From: Paragonimus westermani
Lineage: Eukaryota; Platyhelminthes; Trematoda; Plagiorchiida; Troglotrematidae
Direction of reading: 5' to 3'
DNA length: 64,000 bases
Assembly: GCA_008508345.1 (NCBI GenBank)
Contig: QNGE01000292.1
Coordinates: forward strand, 124,001-188,000
Of this stretch, positions 1 to 12,174 are shown in pieces. Under the pieces are notes generated by a model. It made no database searches and was not told the origin of the DNA. It was given only the letters and a program-made list of their open reading frames with translations. The translations under genes were made by a program, and so were the position numbers. Numbering within the stretch: the first letter of the stretch is position 1; each line of letters starts with the position of its first letter.

Positions 1-3000
1 ACGGAATTTTTCACGCCTGCAGTGGAAGTGAACTGGGTTGAGGAGCCGAACGTGAGTCGTATAAGGTTTGATCTCTTCTCTTACCGGCTGACCAAGGAGT
101 TTGACCACGATCCCAGTCGGATCGATAGTTAGCAATTATCGCCCTGTAGCCAATTTTAGTACAGCACGCAAGACCACCTCACGCCATTTGGCGATGAGGA
201 TGTTTTCCAGGTGACTCCTGAAAGACCAGATCAAGCCAATGCTTAACACCGGAGGCGTTGGGAGGACAATTGTGACCACTGTGCCTAGCCCTTATAATAC
301 AGCATGAAAACAACTTGGTGGCATAGATTCTTGAGCCCAGTGGTCGTTGATGAACTGAACCTTACACAGCGTTCGTAGTTACCTCAAGGAGAAGGCCTAA
401 AGTCGACGGGGTTTTATCCGCCACGAGATTCGTCGACCGGTCAAAAAACCGCTTCGGCGGTATTGGAACAGTTAAGACTAGATGATCATTTGCAAAGTTG
501 CACATTGTATCACAATTAGGGGAGACTGCCGCCGTGTTTTTGGTACGTTGAAGTCATTTTGGATCAGACATCTGTTTGATGGACGCTGACAAATGAATTG
601 TAGAACATCAGATATATTAGAATTCGAACTTTGGCAGACAGCGGTCACTGCTAGCAGCCCTTCGGAAAGCATGTTTATGCACGGGGCTGGAGATTCAACG
701 TTCCCATCTGTGGAACTTGGTAATCTGGTCTTTGTCATATCAACAGCATTCTCAGTGTGTGGATCAACACCACCTTCTCGTCAGTGGTGTAGTCGACCGC
801 GCTCGCACGACATACAGTGTGTTGGCAGTAGCTCGCTGTTATATATATGTGATGGTAGCCATCGTTCGATGAAAGCAAGCGGTCCCGGCCGCCTTGTCAT
901 CAACTAGGAGCTGCACCTCATGCGTCTTGCCCTCTAGATTGTACATGATGCTGGGGACCATCCAGGGAAGGCTGAACTGCGATCCAGGGATCGCAAGCAG
1001 CAAAACTGGGTATTAAAGGGCAAAGAAAGACTATCGATGAACTGCCCGGAAACTCACAAGCTTGAACTCTGGTCCATCAGCCATGCACCATGATGGTAGT
1101 TTCCTAGGGAATCTAATTACTTTGAACAGAATCGGCAACGGACAAATTTTCGTAGACGTTCAGCTCAGAATCTTCAGGGTTTAAAGCAGGGCATTTTCCG
1201 GTGGTAAAGGAGACTACTGTCGGTCACCTGAGTCTGGAATCTGAAAGGTCCTACGACGTTTCCCAGTCGCTCAAGCCCGCAAACCGTGACGGTTGTAAAC
1301 CTTGGGGGCGGAACATTCATTGCACGTAGTGTTGAAGTAGCTGCTTGCGTGAGTGTTTGGTGATCGTTGTGCTATTAGAACATTGATGACCACGTCCCCT
1401 ACCCTATCTATTCCCTTCTCGTTGGTTAGTTTCTTTGCGTTAGAATTTCTTATACTGATTACAAGCTTTTCTCGCCGTCTGACACTAGCACTCAAGTTAG
1501 GCGCGTGATAAACTATTTCTCCGTGAATGTAGATCTTGATGCATTATTAAATGTTGATACTGTTTGCTTGTAGGAACTTGTTTTCTCGTAGTTTTCTTTC
1601 ATATTTACCTCGCCGGACCTTTGTTTATTTGTACCCTGGCTTCATTTTCGCTCGGCCACTTCGCCATTACACGATTATTGCATTAGATCAAATGTACGAG
1701 AACCGTTAAGTTCGCGACTTGTACATTTGGTGGATTCAACATCGAGGTTTGTTGTTACCTTCCACTATTTGATTTATCATAAATATAATGGGAAACATGC
1801 CAATACGACCGTCTTCCCTTTTGGATCGGTTGTTCGACGGGCTCCGAATCTATAGACGCTCGTTGTTTCCAGAGGCGACTATTCTGGGTCCAGCGTACCG
1901 ATAGACGTTGCGAGAAGACTAAGTGTTGCTCGAACAGTCACTAGACGTCCGGGATCAACACATTGCTTGAACTGAACGAAGCTGTCCGTCATGCGATCGC
2001 TGGGAACTTTCTCCGTCGGTTCCTCTATGTCCAAGGAACATGTGACCGAAATCCTTGGAGGAGAATCCGCACATTAATATACTTACTGTAAGGCTCTTCG
2101 TACGCCTCACGTTGCCGTCTTTCCGGGGAATCCCTTTTGGGAGCAGGCGAGTAGTGCTTGGCGTGCGTCCCGCTTGTATGGTTGTTGAGATTTCAATGAT
2201 CTCCGACAACCGTTATTTGCTTGCCATCTCTTCAGAACTGTGCGGCACAACCTTCTTGGCCTTCCCTTTTCCATTCCATCAGCTGGACCGACGAAGCTAA
2301 GCATCCCAGAGGTTCCACATATCATATACTTCAGCCTGTTTTCTGCAGTGTTGATCAGCCCAGTAGAAGCGACTGATATCACCTTCCGATTAGCAAAATG
2401 TGGTGCAGCTCGGTACATCTGTGAGCACACCGCTCGACATAATCTGTGAAACAGTCAGTCCGTTGCATCTGGTGAAAAAAAGCGGGCGGTAAAGCCTCTG
2501 CATCTGTGGCAAAGATGTCTGCCCACACCTCGAGTCTGAAATGGATCGACAAGTGATATTTGAACAAACAATGGCAGGGTTGCCTGTATCTGTCTTACAT
2601 TCCTTCGTCGAAACCACGGCCGCCAGTCGACCGAGATCACTCGGCTTGAAGAGAGAACTTACTCAAAGAACGCCACAAATGGATTTCTGCTATGAACTTC
2701 CGCTGCAGCATTCAGCGCAGTAGAACAGGTGTGTACTCTCGGTCACTCGCAGGTGCTACTAATCAAGTTGAGGACCCGGACGTTGCCTGTGGTACCAAGT
2801 AATTCACCAGTTATGCAGTGTACCTCCCGAAGGGTTGATGACCTGATTAGTCATTTTTGCGAGTAATTGATATCAAAATATCGTTTTTTTGCCACCCAAA
2901 TAAAACCGACCGCCATGACCTTGACGAATCTGCCCCAACAGGTTCGAGAGGTTCATTACGGATTCAAGAAGATCTTGTCTTATAGATGACCTTCCCTTTG

Positions 3001-3560
3001 ATTCTGCATAATGAGTGTCTACGCAGTGTACTGGTAAGAATCAGCAGCTTACATGTAGTGAACGATTTGACGATTACCACGATAAATACACGGGTTCGAT
3101 GCCGGGGCTCCGAATCACCCGGATCTAACATTCGTCACTTAAAATATCCAGCGAGGGCTTCTTGATACGGATGACGCTTCTTGAGAGCACAGTGTAGCGT
3201 CTCATTGGAGGATGATAAGAATAATCTGAAATGAGATAGGATAATGATTCTGACAGCTCCAGGAACACACTGGGACGAAAGGAGGCCGTTTGGATGTCTA
3301 GTACAAGTTGCTGGATAATTTCTGTAATACACTGTGTCTAGTAGAAATCTTGGTTGGCAATTCATTGATCAGTGACATACATTCCTTTTCGAGTTTTACG
3401 AGCGGATTTTCATGAGGATTCGCACTTTTTTAATCACAGCAGAACTCTTAAATACTAAATGGACGTACTTAGAGGTAATCGGTCTTATGCACTTTGACTT
3501 GATAATCGTGATGGCTATTTGTCGCATGGGGAACACCAGTAGATTTCCCTGATCCCACAT
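1..3560. other. unassigned, no gene recognised
   Basis: No protein family, RNA gene or clear repeat was recognised here on either strand. Open frames reach about 107 codons (2107-2430 minus, 593-907 plus), which is within what chance gives. Composition is less AT-rich than the second half of the window, and many short frames overlap, as in old degraded transposon DNA. That is only an impression. Confidence 0.5.
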
Positions 3561-3570
3561 CAATCGGTTT

Positions 3571-4298
3571 GTGGGTGAAGGATGTTCTGAGCATGCGCAT
3601 ATGAAGGAAACAACCGTCACCACTGACGAAAACCTACTAGACATTAAAATTATTACGGGAGACATTTGTAAGGCCATATTCCGAAATTTGTTTGTCATTT
3701 CGGATGAAATATCTGTTGATACTAACGCACGCATGGTCAAGGTTCGTTATGAACATTGTCGAAGTAGCCTTATTATTTCGGTTACTTCCAGAACACGGCT
3801 CACTGTCCCTGATGAAGGTGCTGTGAACGAGAGCAGTTTGAAAGAAGAAACACATGGGCGTGAGTAGAGTATAATTTTGGACACAAAGTTTACTAGGCAA
3901 TTTACTAATGGGCGGCAACAGGGTAAGGTGGACAACAGTAATAATTACATTGGAGATGGCGCTGGGAGCACACTTACCGACGGCAGCAACGAATGTTATG
4001 GTGCATATCTTCAGGAAACTGCTGCTCTAGCTGACGCTAAATGTAAAAACACTCCTAGTGACCCCACGAGTATGGAAAACTGAGTCGCTTTGGGGAAGTG
4101 CATAGATATATCTCCGGTGAAGGAAGGTATATTGGGCAAACCGTTGGAGAAAGGTGGAGTGAGAACTTGCAAATATATATTGACAGCATCACGTTGATTA
4201 AAAGTTCTCGTCGAAATCTTCGTCAAATTTCTTATGTAGGATACCTGTCGTCCATACAGAGTGGACAGCATTACTTTCGAGAGAAAACAGTCAGTTGA
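3571..4298 (+). other. coding-looking frames, possible decayed exons
   Basis: Three consecutive plus-strand frames lie head to tail: 3571-3867, 3877-4083 and 4098-4298. Their amino-acid make-up is balanced (for example YGAYLQETAALADAKCKN and GRYIGQTVGERWSENLQI), and the third frame opens 5' of where the second stops, so a single base change could join the last two. A possible donor AAG|GTTCGT sits near 3741. No family was recognised. They could be exons or a decayed gene 5' of the FN3 exon, or chance. Read-through cannot be judged without transcripts. Confidence 0.2.
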
Positions 4299-4561
4299 CA
4301 TCGGCTCTCCTCAAATGCTACTGCTGCTGGGCGCTTTGTCGACCAAACTGCTCCCGGCTATACGACTGTCTTTTTCGTCTGTGTAAAACGCTCCGAGTTT
4401 CATTAGTTTTACTGACTTAAGACGTGTACTTTGACGTCAAAGCAACACAATTATGCAGTTCAATTATAAAAGCCCTCGTCTTTTTATCCTACATCTTCAG
4501 GTTTGAGTATAACAGTTGCGGCAATTCTGCTGATAACAGTCAGTGGAATAGCACAACTTCA

Positions 4562-4801
4562 ATGGACACAGAGCTGTCCAAAATGCCGTGTTTCGGGGTT
4601 GCTCAGTTTTTAAATGTTACGGTGATGCTGGCATTCATTCAATTCACTTGTAGCTGTACTCTTTTGTGTTTGTTGCTCTCTGTCGCGAACAACGCTTCAC
4701 AACTGGAGAGTGCACCTGTTAATTCGTTTCCCAAAAATGTTCACATACGCGAGGGTCCGCACGCAGTGCGGATTGAGTGGAACGCACCGAGTTATCAACA
4801 G
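4562..4801 (+). CDS. first coding exon: signal peptide plus start of fibronectin type III domain
   Basis: The frame is open from 4424. The likely start is the ATG at 4562 or the in-frame ATG at 4583. From 4583 the product is MPCFGVAQFLNVTVML, followed by a long hydrophobic stretch (AFIQFTCSCTLLCLLLSV), which fits a signal peptide or signal anchor. About 20 polar residues later comes PKNVHIREGPHAVRIEWNAP, the A-B-C strand pattern that opens a fibronectin type III domain, with the conserved Pro, the Trp and the xVxIxW alternation. The exon ends at CAACAG|GTAGCA (donor GT at 4802), phase 0 if the 4562 start is right. Beyond this the frame drifts to a stop at 4871, as expected for intron read-through. 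The product is therefore probably a secreted or membrane protein of the cell-adhesion or receptor kind. The remaining FN3 exon was not found downstream, so the gene cannot be named. Confidence 0.5.
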
Positions 4802-6910
4802 GTAGCACAGGAAAGCTCAGAGACTTTACCTCTTCCGGTTTGTTGCTCAGTACCTTCCGTTGGGGGCATTTAGTCATTTAACGTAAAGTCAGAAGACAGT
4901 AAATCCTGCACGCTGCGGGTAAATATACCTGTTAGTTTCTTACAGAACCCAAGTTAGTTGCCTATTGAAAAATTGGTGGTAAATAAGTCAGCAAAGGTAT
5001 CAGCAATTTAATGAAATAAACCATGGAAGACACCTTGGCCAAATGTAGTAATTGACGAGGAATGAACGACCGCTTTCCCTTGGCATTAAAAAATTTCGCG
5101 TCCGTAACCTTTCGAAAGTTTCAGAGTATTCAACGATTGATTGTACTGCACTGCACAGTCCGTTGTGAAGCGTCTGTACACTAAGGTATTGTAGGCGGCC
5201 GTTGAAAAATAGAATGAAACTCTGAATACAAAAGCCAAAGTATAAGTGACCAAAATGGCAGAAAGGACGAGATGTTTCAGTGAACAGATTAATTGTCCGC
5301 AGTTGTTTATATTTTCGGTTTAGTTCCACCACTTTTGCTCGTGCAACTCTAGATATTACCAATAAATTCATCTGGATGCCCGAACATTCCGTAATCTCGT
5401 TGAAATCTGGCCACTAGATGGAACTCTGAGTAGGCGAGACATTCAGAAAGTAAGGTGATAGGCGATTGTAATGCACATAGTTTTTCATTAGTCCAACTTT
5501 CTAGAATCTTCTAAACATCCGGTTGCAAATTTCATAGAGCACTGCGAAGACAATCAAAAACACCCGAATGACCCTCAAAAGACAATGGTCCTGCCACTTT
5601 GGAAAGCTTTAATAGGTTAAAATCCGACGTTTCCAACAGATTCTTTAGAGAAGCGGCTAACGGTCTTAGAAGAAAGATCATCCCAGTTTTCGACAGCGTT
5701 GCAAGGAGTGTAAAGCTGTACAGATGAGGACGGTAGGCGGAGCTTGTCAACCTTCACTTAACTTTCTCGTTGCCCTGTTGACATTCGCTTAACCACTTCT
5801 GTGTTTTGTGATGTTACGTCAAGCACCTCCTTAACCGATAAAAACTACTGAATTCATGACAGATGTAATTTTGGATTTGCCAGTGAACAGGAAAACATGT
5901 CTATAGTCAACACGTATAGGTGACAATACACCTGCCCGTTAGTAACAACCCAGTCATCCTGGTACGCCCTCACCCAATACTTATTGAAAGCTTGCGTGTC
6001 TGTGTTGTAAACCACCATGCAAAAGATGGGCGTGCTAAAATTGTTTGGAAAAATAACTCAACCTGTTCGTCTCATGGCTGCATAATAATCTGGAGTCTTC
6101 CTTGAGTCTTCCTTTGTCTCCCTTGATAAACCACCAGACAGCCTCATGGTATTGTCAAACATTGTTCTTATTCTATATACTGGCCGTGAAGAGATAATTG
6201 ACAATGAAATTCGGCAGTGATCGTATGCCAGGGAAAGCTTATAATCAATCTCTTCTCGTGTTATTTGATAACAGCTGTTTGCTTATAATATATATTTCAT
6301 CAATTAACACAATTCTATTAAAGTAGCATAGAAGGTTTTGACAGAATATCATGTGTTCCGTTGTTCGTCATAGCTCACATAGCCAGTCTTACGTCCAATT
6401 GTTTATCGCGTGATTCCGCTCTCCATTCTTGGTTTGACTGATATATCCCGTGCGAGAAAACATCCCACACAGCCCGGACACTCAAAACTCCGTAATGGTT
6501 GAGCATATCGCGAGCTCCTCAAAAGTCTTTGAAATTTGAGCGAATAATGGCGTCCGGTCGAGAGGTCCATGCGTTCCCCGCGAAGGTATATGCTTTTCCA
6601 CCCCCCCATCGTGAAAAAAGTTTCTGCACATTTTCCCGGGACTATCTACATGGAATAATGAACAAATCTTTCGCCAATACATCTCTTCCATCCTCCAAGC
6701 ACCCCTTTTTTGCACAACTTTGAGCATTAGGCCAGTGATCACCTTGTGGAGTCCCGATTGATGTAACAAATTGATGTAACAAATCAACTATTTTATCGAA
6801 TTGTTCAGATCCAAAGTACTATCGTCTCAGACCTATATAGCTCAAAGTTTTCTGTCTAAAATTGAATTTTTCCCTCAGGGGACGACCGGTGATCGTTCCC
6901 GGCCTGTAGT
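4802..6910. other. no gene recognised, probable intron
   Basis: No exon continuing the FN3 domain was seen, and no other family. A small tandem duplication (two 14-base units containing TTGATGTAACAAA) lies at about 6757-6784. The right end, 6830-6910, is the 3' flank of the retroelement that follows. No matching 3' LTR was recognised here. Confidence 0.4.
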
Positions 6911-9839
6911 TTATGTGTATGGTTTTAGTCGATTGAAGTTAACCACAATGGGCTGTCTGTTGGTTCCTGTTAGTTCACTAATTTGACAGGTTGCCTCCGA
7001 AAGTATTTGCGTGACAACGCACGGCCATTTCCACTGCTTATGCGTTTTCACTGGGACTCCCGGGCTCGGAACCGTGTCGTGCAACCACACCCTTTCGCAA
7101 ACCTTCAGGGGAGCTCAAAATACCCTCTCATCGTAAAATTCCGTCTGATGCCTGTTAGATATCTCCAGATATGCTCGTGCTATCTGGTGGGCCCGCTAAA
7201 GTGTGTCGAGAAGGTTGCTTACATATTGTTGCTGTGTAACCGGCAACCTGGCATCTGATGGTAGTCTCACTTCTCGGCCTGTCCAAAAAATGTGTGGTTT
7301 GGTCAGTCGAAGAGTGAATGGCGCCGCGACAATCTAACAGACATTTCGGTATGGCTAAGCCTCATTCGGGGACACTCTCCTCTGCGGAAGCCTTGAAGAG
7401 ATTTTTGGGGGACCGATTCGTCCTTTCCACTTGCTCATTACCTCGCGGGTGGTAAGCTGTGGCTCGCGTCTTAGCTGTTCCTAGTAGCCTACACATTTCG
7501 CGAACCAAAGAGCTTTCAAAGCAGGAGCCTCGGTCTGAATGGAGTTGGGCTGGGGCTCCCCGCAGGCACACCCAATGGTCGATAATGGCTGTTGCTACTG
7601 TAGATGTATCCCCTTGCGCGAGCGGGACAGATTCACATTTGGTGAAGTAATCTACCAGGACCAAGATGCACTGATTGTTTCGGGGTGTCTCGGGCAACGG
7701 CCCCGCAATATCTACACCGACCATCTCGTTAGGATATCCTGCGGCCATAATTTGCAACGGTGCTCGACGTTTCATTTGAGGGCTTTTGACAGTGCCGCAT
7801 TTCTCGCACGATTGACATAACAGCCTGACATCCCTCCGCTGATGCGGCCACCAAAGTCGTTGTCGTGCGGCCGTTTCCAACTTGTTTATTCCCGCATGTC
7901 CGAGTTTTAGGTGCAAGCCTGGTTGGACGTCACGTACCATAGACTGAGGGACCACGATCATTCTCATGTAAGCGTGTCCGTATTGGGTGGATAATACTCC
8001 CTCTGATATCTTGAGCTGTTCCCAAAGCGCCCAAAGGCAGCGAGATTCATAGCCCCTTCCTCCCATTTCCTTGCTTGTTGGTTTGTCACCATTGTTTCGG
8101 CATCTTTCATAGATCAACGCAGTCTCAGAATCTCTTGCTTGAGCCTGCTGCCAGCGGCCATATTCTGCACCCTGTAGATTTATCAACGCCAAGTGTTGCG
8201 TAGAACAAGACGGATAGTCGCCGTGATTGCGCGTAGGACGCCTTGATAATGAGTCGACGGTCGAGTGTCGTCTGCCCGGTCTGTGTTCACATACGAAGTC
8301 GCATTCCTGTAGGATCTCCTGCCATCGGGCTAATTGTCCCCCTGGGTCTTTAAAGTTTTGTAACCAGCGGAGAGACTGATGGTCTGTGCGTGCAATAAAA
8401 CTTTCGCCCAGAAGGTAATGTCGGAAGTGTCGCACGATGAATACTAACACAAGCATTTCTCTTCTGGTTGTACAGTAGTTTCTGTCACATTTACTTAAAC
8501 ATCGGCTACCGTAAGCTATCACTCGTTCCCTACCCCCTTGCTCTCTTTGCAAGGGAACCGCCCCGATTGCACTGTCGCCTGCAGCGGTATCCAGAACGAA
8601 CTGTCTGGCCTTCGGTGACAAGTCCGGAAAAGCTAGCACTGGTGCTGTGCACAGAGCTTCGCGCAGTGATTTACAAGCATGGTCACATTCTTCCGTCCAC
8701 GTGAATTCCTGACTATTTTGTAGTAGTCTGTTCAGGGGAGCGGAAATGCGAACGAAATCATTAATGAAGCGTCGATAATAGGACGCTGGCCCTAGGAAAC
8801 TCCTCAGCTAGTTTGCATCTTTCGGCGTGGGCCAGGATCAAAGTTGTTCCATCTTTCTTCGGTCTGTGCGGATAGCCGCCCCCGAAATTACATGCCCCTG
8901 GAATGTTACATCTTTGAGTAAGAAGTGACATTTTGAGGGCTTCAGTTTTAAGCCGACTTCGACCAGGTGGTACAGCACGCACTCCAAATTGCGCACATGC
9001 TCTCGTTCGGACCTCCCATGGACTATGACATCATTCAGATACACTAAGCATATCCTAGGGATTAAGTCATGTAGTGCTTTCTGCATCAAGCGTTGAAACG
9101 TCGCAGGTGCGTTTGATAGTTCAAAGGGCATGACCTCGAACTCATACAGCCACAACGGTACGATGAAAGCCGTCTACGCTCGATCGTTTTCTTCGACCTC
9201 CACCTGCCAATTGCCTGATGTCAAGTCTAACGTACTAAAATACGTGGCTCCACCGAGGGCGTAAAACGGGTCATCAATTCTTGGTAACTGAAATGTATCT
9301 TTCTTTGTCACTCCATTGATGTTCCTGTAATCCACGCATAACTGTAATTCGCCGCCTTTCTTTTTCACCAGGACTATCGGAGCAGCCCACGGAGACTTCG
9401 AGGACCGGATCGCGTTCTTCTGCAACATGTCGTCAACCATCTTACGCACATCAACCTGAAGGTGTGCAGGTATCATGCGTGGGGGTATCTTGATTGGAGG
9501 CGCATCCCCTGTATTGGTTCCATGCTTCAAAATGCTTGTACGACCTAACTGTGTTCTGTATGGCATCCGGCTATCATGATCGGTGCAAGGATTCTGCCCT
9601 GCGTCGGCATTTGGTCACCGCTGGCCGTAAGGATGTGGTGACGACACGGTTTTCGCCTTTAACCCGAGAGTCTGCGTATTGTGTGTGCCGATTACGCTCA
9701 AGGAAGCTCCGGTATCTANCTGCGTCGGCATTTGGTCACCGCTGGCCGTAAGGATGTGGTGACGACACGGTTTTCGCCTTTAACCCGAGAGTCTGCGTAT
9801 TGTGTGTGCCGATTACGCTCAAGGAAGCTCCGGTATCTA
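6911..9839 (-). pseudogene. pol: Ty3/Gypsy pol: protease, RT, RNase H, integrase (broken)
   Basis: Read on the minus strand. The aspartic protease motif DTGAS is at 9823-9837. RT follows from about 9590, with SPWAAPIVLVKKK, VDYRNIN and STLDLTSGNW. RNase H has the E/D positions YCTTRREML and ARTDHQSLRWL. Integrase has an HHCC finger ending CQSCEKC and all three acidic positions (GVDIAGP, LHSDRGS, GNEQVER). The RT to integrase core is one frame interrupted by three stops: TAG at 9174-9176, TGA at 8838-8840 and TAG at 8808-8810. A further TGA at 7362-7364 and then frame changes near 7288 and 7100 precede the integrase tail, which can be followed to a TAA at 6911-6913. The RT active site reads YLND rather than YLDD (Asn codon 9033-9035). 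Protease is shortened and disrupted by the N-flanked duplication. The element is dead by several independent lesions. Confidence 0.9.
9599..9839. repeat. 120-bp direct duplication around a single N
   Basis: Bases 9599-9718 are repeated base for base at 9720-9839, separated only by an N at 9719. The unit carries the protease DTGAS motif, so the motif appears twice (9702-9716 and 9823-9837). Exact identity in an otherwise decayed element, with the ambiguous base precisely at the junction, points to two overlapping contig ends joined without merging rather than to a biological duplication. Confidence 0.9.
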
Positions 9840-10308
9840 CCAGACCTACAGGTGCTATTCCAAATATCATTATCTGAACCGTGAGTTCTGCCAATTAGTA
9901 AAGGAAGAAACGTAAACTTGACTATTGGGCTTACCTGTTCTGACGTAGCTCCCGGTGGCCTGGTCGGTAGCTTTCGAGGCTTGACGAGTTGTCTGGAGCG
10001 CAATGTCGCATGGGCCACGCGACTTATTCCACCAAGGTCGACGTTCCCGGCCACCATGCCGTGAGTGATTAGGTCCCCGATACCGGTCTGAGCTTCTTCT
10101 ATGCATTGGGGGGCTGTTTCTCTGGCCGGTCGCCCATGCGGCGACACAATATTGTACTGGTCGACCGATGGCTGCCCAGACCCGCTCGAGGTCTTCGGCT
10201 AGCCGCACTGCGTCGTCAAGGTCGCTGGGTGGATGAAGTAGGAACTCCCTTTTTATGTTCGTTGGCCGGAACCCCCACTAGCTCTTCAAGAATCCGCTTT
10301 CTAAGTTC
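9840..10308 (-). pseudogene. gag-pol linker region, decayed nucleocapsid
   Basis: This stretch joins gag to protease on the minus strand. The best frame runs from 10208 to 9870 and is Arg-rich (RRSSDRYRGPNHSRHGG, RERRPWWNKSRGPC), as expected for a nucleic-acid-binding nucleocapsid. The zinc-knuckle cysteines are largely gone. The segment 9840-9870 leads into protease as FGIAPVGLV just before DTGAS. Confidence 0.55.
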
Positions 10309-10797
10309 CTATGCGGACTCTCTCTCATAGCCGCGTTCGGTCGGGTGCCGCAGTTCGCGAGCAATTGACCGGACCGTTTCCCCTTCGAGTTGTCTACGAG
10401 CATGGAACTGTTTTCGGTAGACAGTCGGTTGCGAGGGGAGGTCCAAAAGACTTCGTAGCTCGGTAAACGTCTCATTTGATACAGGGGTGTTCAGAATATT
10501 TGCCTCGACAACAATATCGAGGGCCTCTCCGTTCAGCAAATTCAGAATAAGATTGCTGTGGGACTGCTGGGAAGTTACGGAGATAGGCTCGTACTTGACC
10601 TTCCAACGGGAATATTGCCCCCCCACAGTAAACTTATCGGGGTGTGGGATCGATACTTGCACCCTTGCCGTTGTAGGTTTCGTCAACAGTCTGTCTAGGA
10701 TGTTCGTCAGGGTTTTCATGAAGTGACCGAAGTCTCCGGATGCGGAAGGAGTAAAGGAATGTTGGTATTCTTGAGGTTTCTGTGTGGATTTCGACAT
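10309..10797 (-). pseudogene. gag: Ty3/Gypsy gag (matrix/capsid-like)
   Basis: A 162-codon minus-strand frame starts 28 bases inside the LTR end. The middle carries the Gypsy gag pattern of an IPHPDKFTVGGQYSRW-type opening, then NLILNLLNGEALDIV, then a TFTELRSLLDLP helix and a QLEGETVRSIARELRH segment. It is shorter than usual because the nucleocapsid part (about 9870-10208) lies in other frames. There a remnant reading CVAAWATGQRNSP stands where a CCHC zinc knuckle would be expected, but only one Cys survives. It belongs with the pol remnant downstream on the same strand. Confidence 0.75.
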
Positions 10798-10823
10798 TTC
10801 GTATCCTGGCAGGGTCGCTAAAT

Positions 10824-11312
10824 TGTAACATGCAACCAGAAGAGCAGACGGAGATTATGACCGAAAATGTAATACGCAACGCTGAAATTTACCCGCAGGG
10901 AGTGTATGCTGTCGTTATTTTACCGTGAATATGTGAGTTTGGAATATCGTGGGAGTAATTTTGGACGGAATATTTAATAAAGTATGAAATATGCCTATTG
11001 TACTGTGAGAATTTGTTTGTTTTAATGCGCAAACGATGTTTATCAAGGACGCCAAGGATTTTTGCTAAATTGTAACGCGCAGCTGTAACGCAGCGTGCTG
11101 TTGACGCCGTTTTGATTTTCGTTCGTGTAAGTCCTGAGCATGTCTTACTGGGCTTTTGGCTCGTGTTTGTTTCTGTTATCTCCTGTGACAGGAATATCGT
11201 TGGAACCCCGTACTTGTGAGAAACGCCGTCCCCCGGTGTCTCCACGTTGCACAAAGTGGGTTTACGAGTGTATCGGGTACACGAAGCCAGAACGTCCGGC
11301 TTGCCTGTTACA
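10824..11312 (-). repeat. 5' LTR region of the Gypsy element (compound)
   Basis: On the minus strand this runs TGTAACAGGCAAGCC to GTTGCATGTTACA, with the classic TG...CA ends and short inverted termini, and it directly precedes the gag leader. The LTR-end plus leader string GTTACAATTTAGC occurs twice, at 10817-10829 and 11064-11076. The region is therefore either a 242-bp LTR (11071-11312) followed by a second partial LTR end, or a longer LTR with an internal duplication. Internal blocks (for example CCCAGTAAG, and the GTGGA...GGGTTC segment) are shared with the LTRs at 11313-11588 and 13395-13942. Confidence 0.7.
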
Positions 11313-11588
11313 CAACCGAAACCAGCGAGCACGCACGAATTGAATTTGGGTTGTGTAACGGGCGTGCTGCTGTGTTGTCGGTGCCGATTTAGCCTACAAT
11401 TGTGTAAGTCGTGTGCATGGCTTACTGGGCCTTCAGCTCATGTTTGTTCGTATTGTTTCTCTTTTCAGAACTGTTGTTTGAACCCCTACTTCGGAAGAGC
11501 GCTGCACCCTCGTGCGTCCACGTTGCCTGAGGGTTGGTCTGCGAAGTCACGGGCATTCAAAGTAGGGTCGGCTGGCCTGCATGTTACA
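11313..11588 (-). repeat. related LTR, interrupted by the Gypsy element
   Basis: On the minus strand it starts TGTAACATGCAGGCC at 11588 and runs through CCCAGTAAGCCATG and CAGCACGCCCGTTACA to a CAACCCAAATTCAATTCGTG block that ends in TTTCGGTTG at 11313. Exactly there the next LTR begins (TGTAACAGG). Compared with the complete copy at 13658-13942 it lacks only the last few bases, so the gag-pol element appears to have inserted into, or next to, this older LTR. Confidence 0.75.
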
Positions 11589-12174
11589 AAATTAACAACA
11601 AAATATGTTGACGAGATAGCTGAAGCTTTGCGATCTGGTTGATAGAGAGAGTAAAGAACCAATAATCAATACACATGCACCGTATGAGTTGTAGGCCAAC
11701 TTTTTTTAAACTTTTCATTCGATATTCCTTGAAATAGGTGCCGGCAGTTGATAAGGTTGGGTCATTATGATCATTCCCACGTGCGATTGGAAACCACTGA
11801 AAATTGGAGGCGTCGTGGGTAAGTAGATAAGGCCGCAGCTGATGACTTCTAAACATAATGCGGGCGAAACCCGGCGTGATCTGCTTAGAGTAGATATTGC
11901 TCACCGTAATCGGCATAAGCTGTTTTGTCCCTAAGGTAACCAAAAGAGGTAAAATTCTCCAGTTACCTGATCACCAAGAAGATGGAATTTCACGTGTCTT
12001 CAGAAAAGCAAAGAGGTTCAACGAGAAGTGAGCTACTGTACTGCATGAAGCCATTCGGGCTTAACCGTTCGACGGTCACCCTACGTCACGACCTGTGATT
12101 AAACACACTGACGTCTATGCTCGACGGTCAGCCTACGTGTACCCTATAGTCCATGGCCCATGCCGTCTGTAACG
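11589..12174. other. no gene recognised
   Basis: No coding, RNA or repeat signal was recognised on either strand. A 119-codon minus frame (11584-11943) starts inside the LTR boundary region and resembles no known family. Confidence 0.4.

Noticed and set aside
3090..3115. B-box-like GGTTCGATGCC, possible tRNA or SINE
   Set aside because: No pairing T stem, no acceptor stem and no A box at the right distance upstream.
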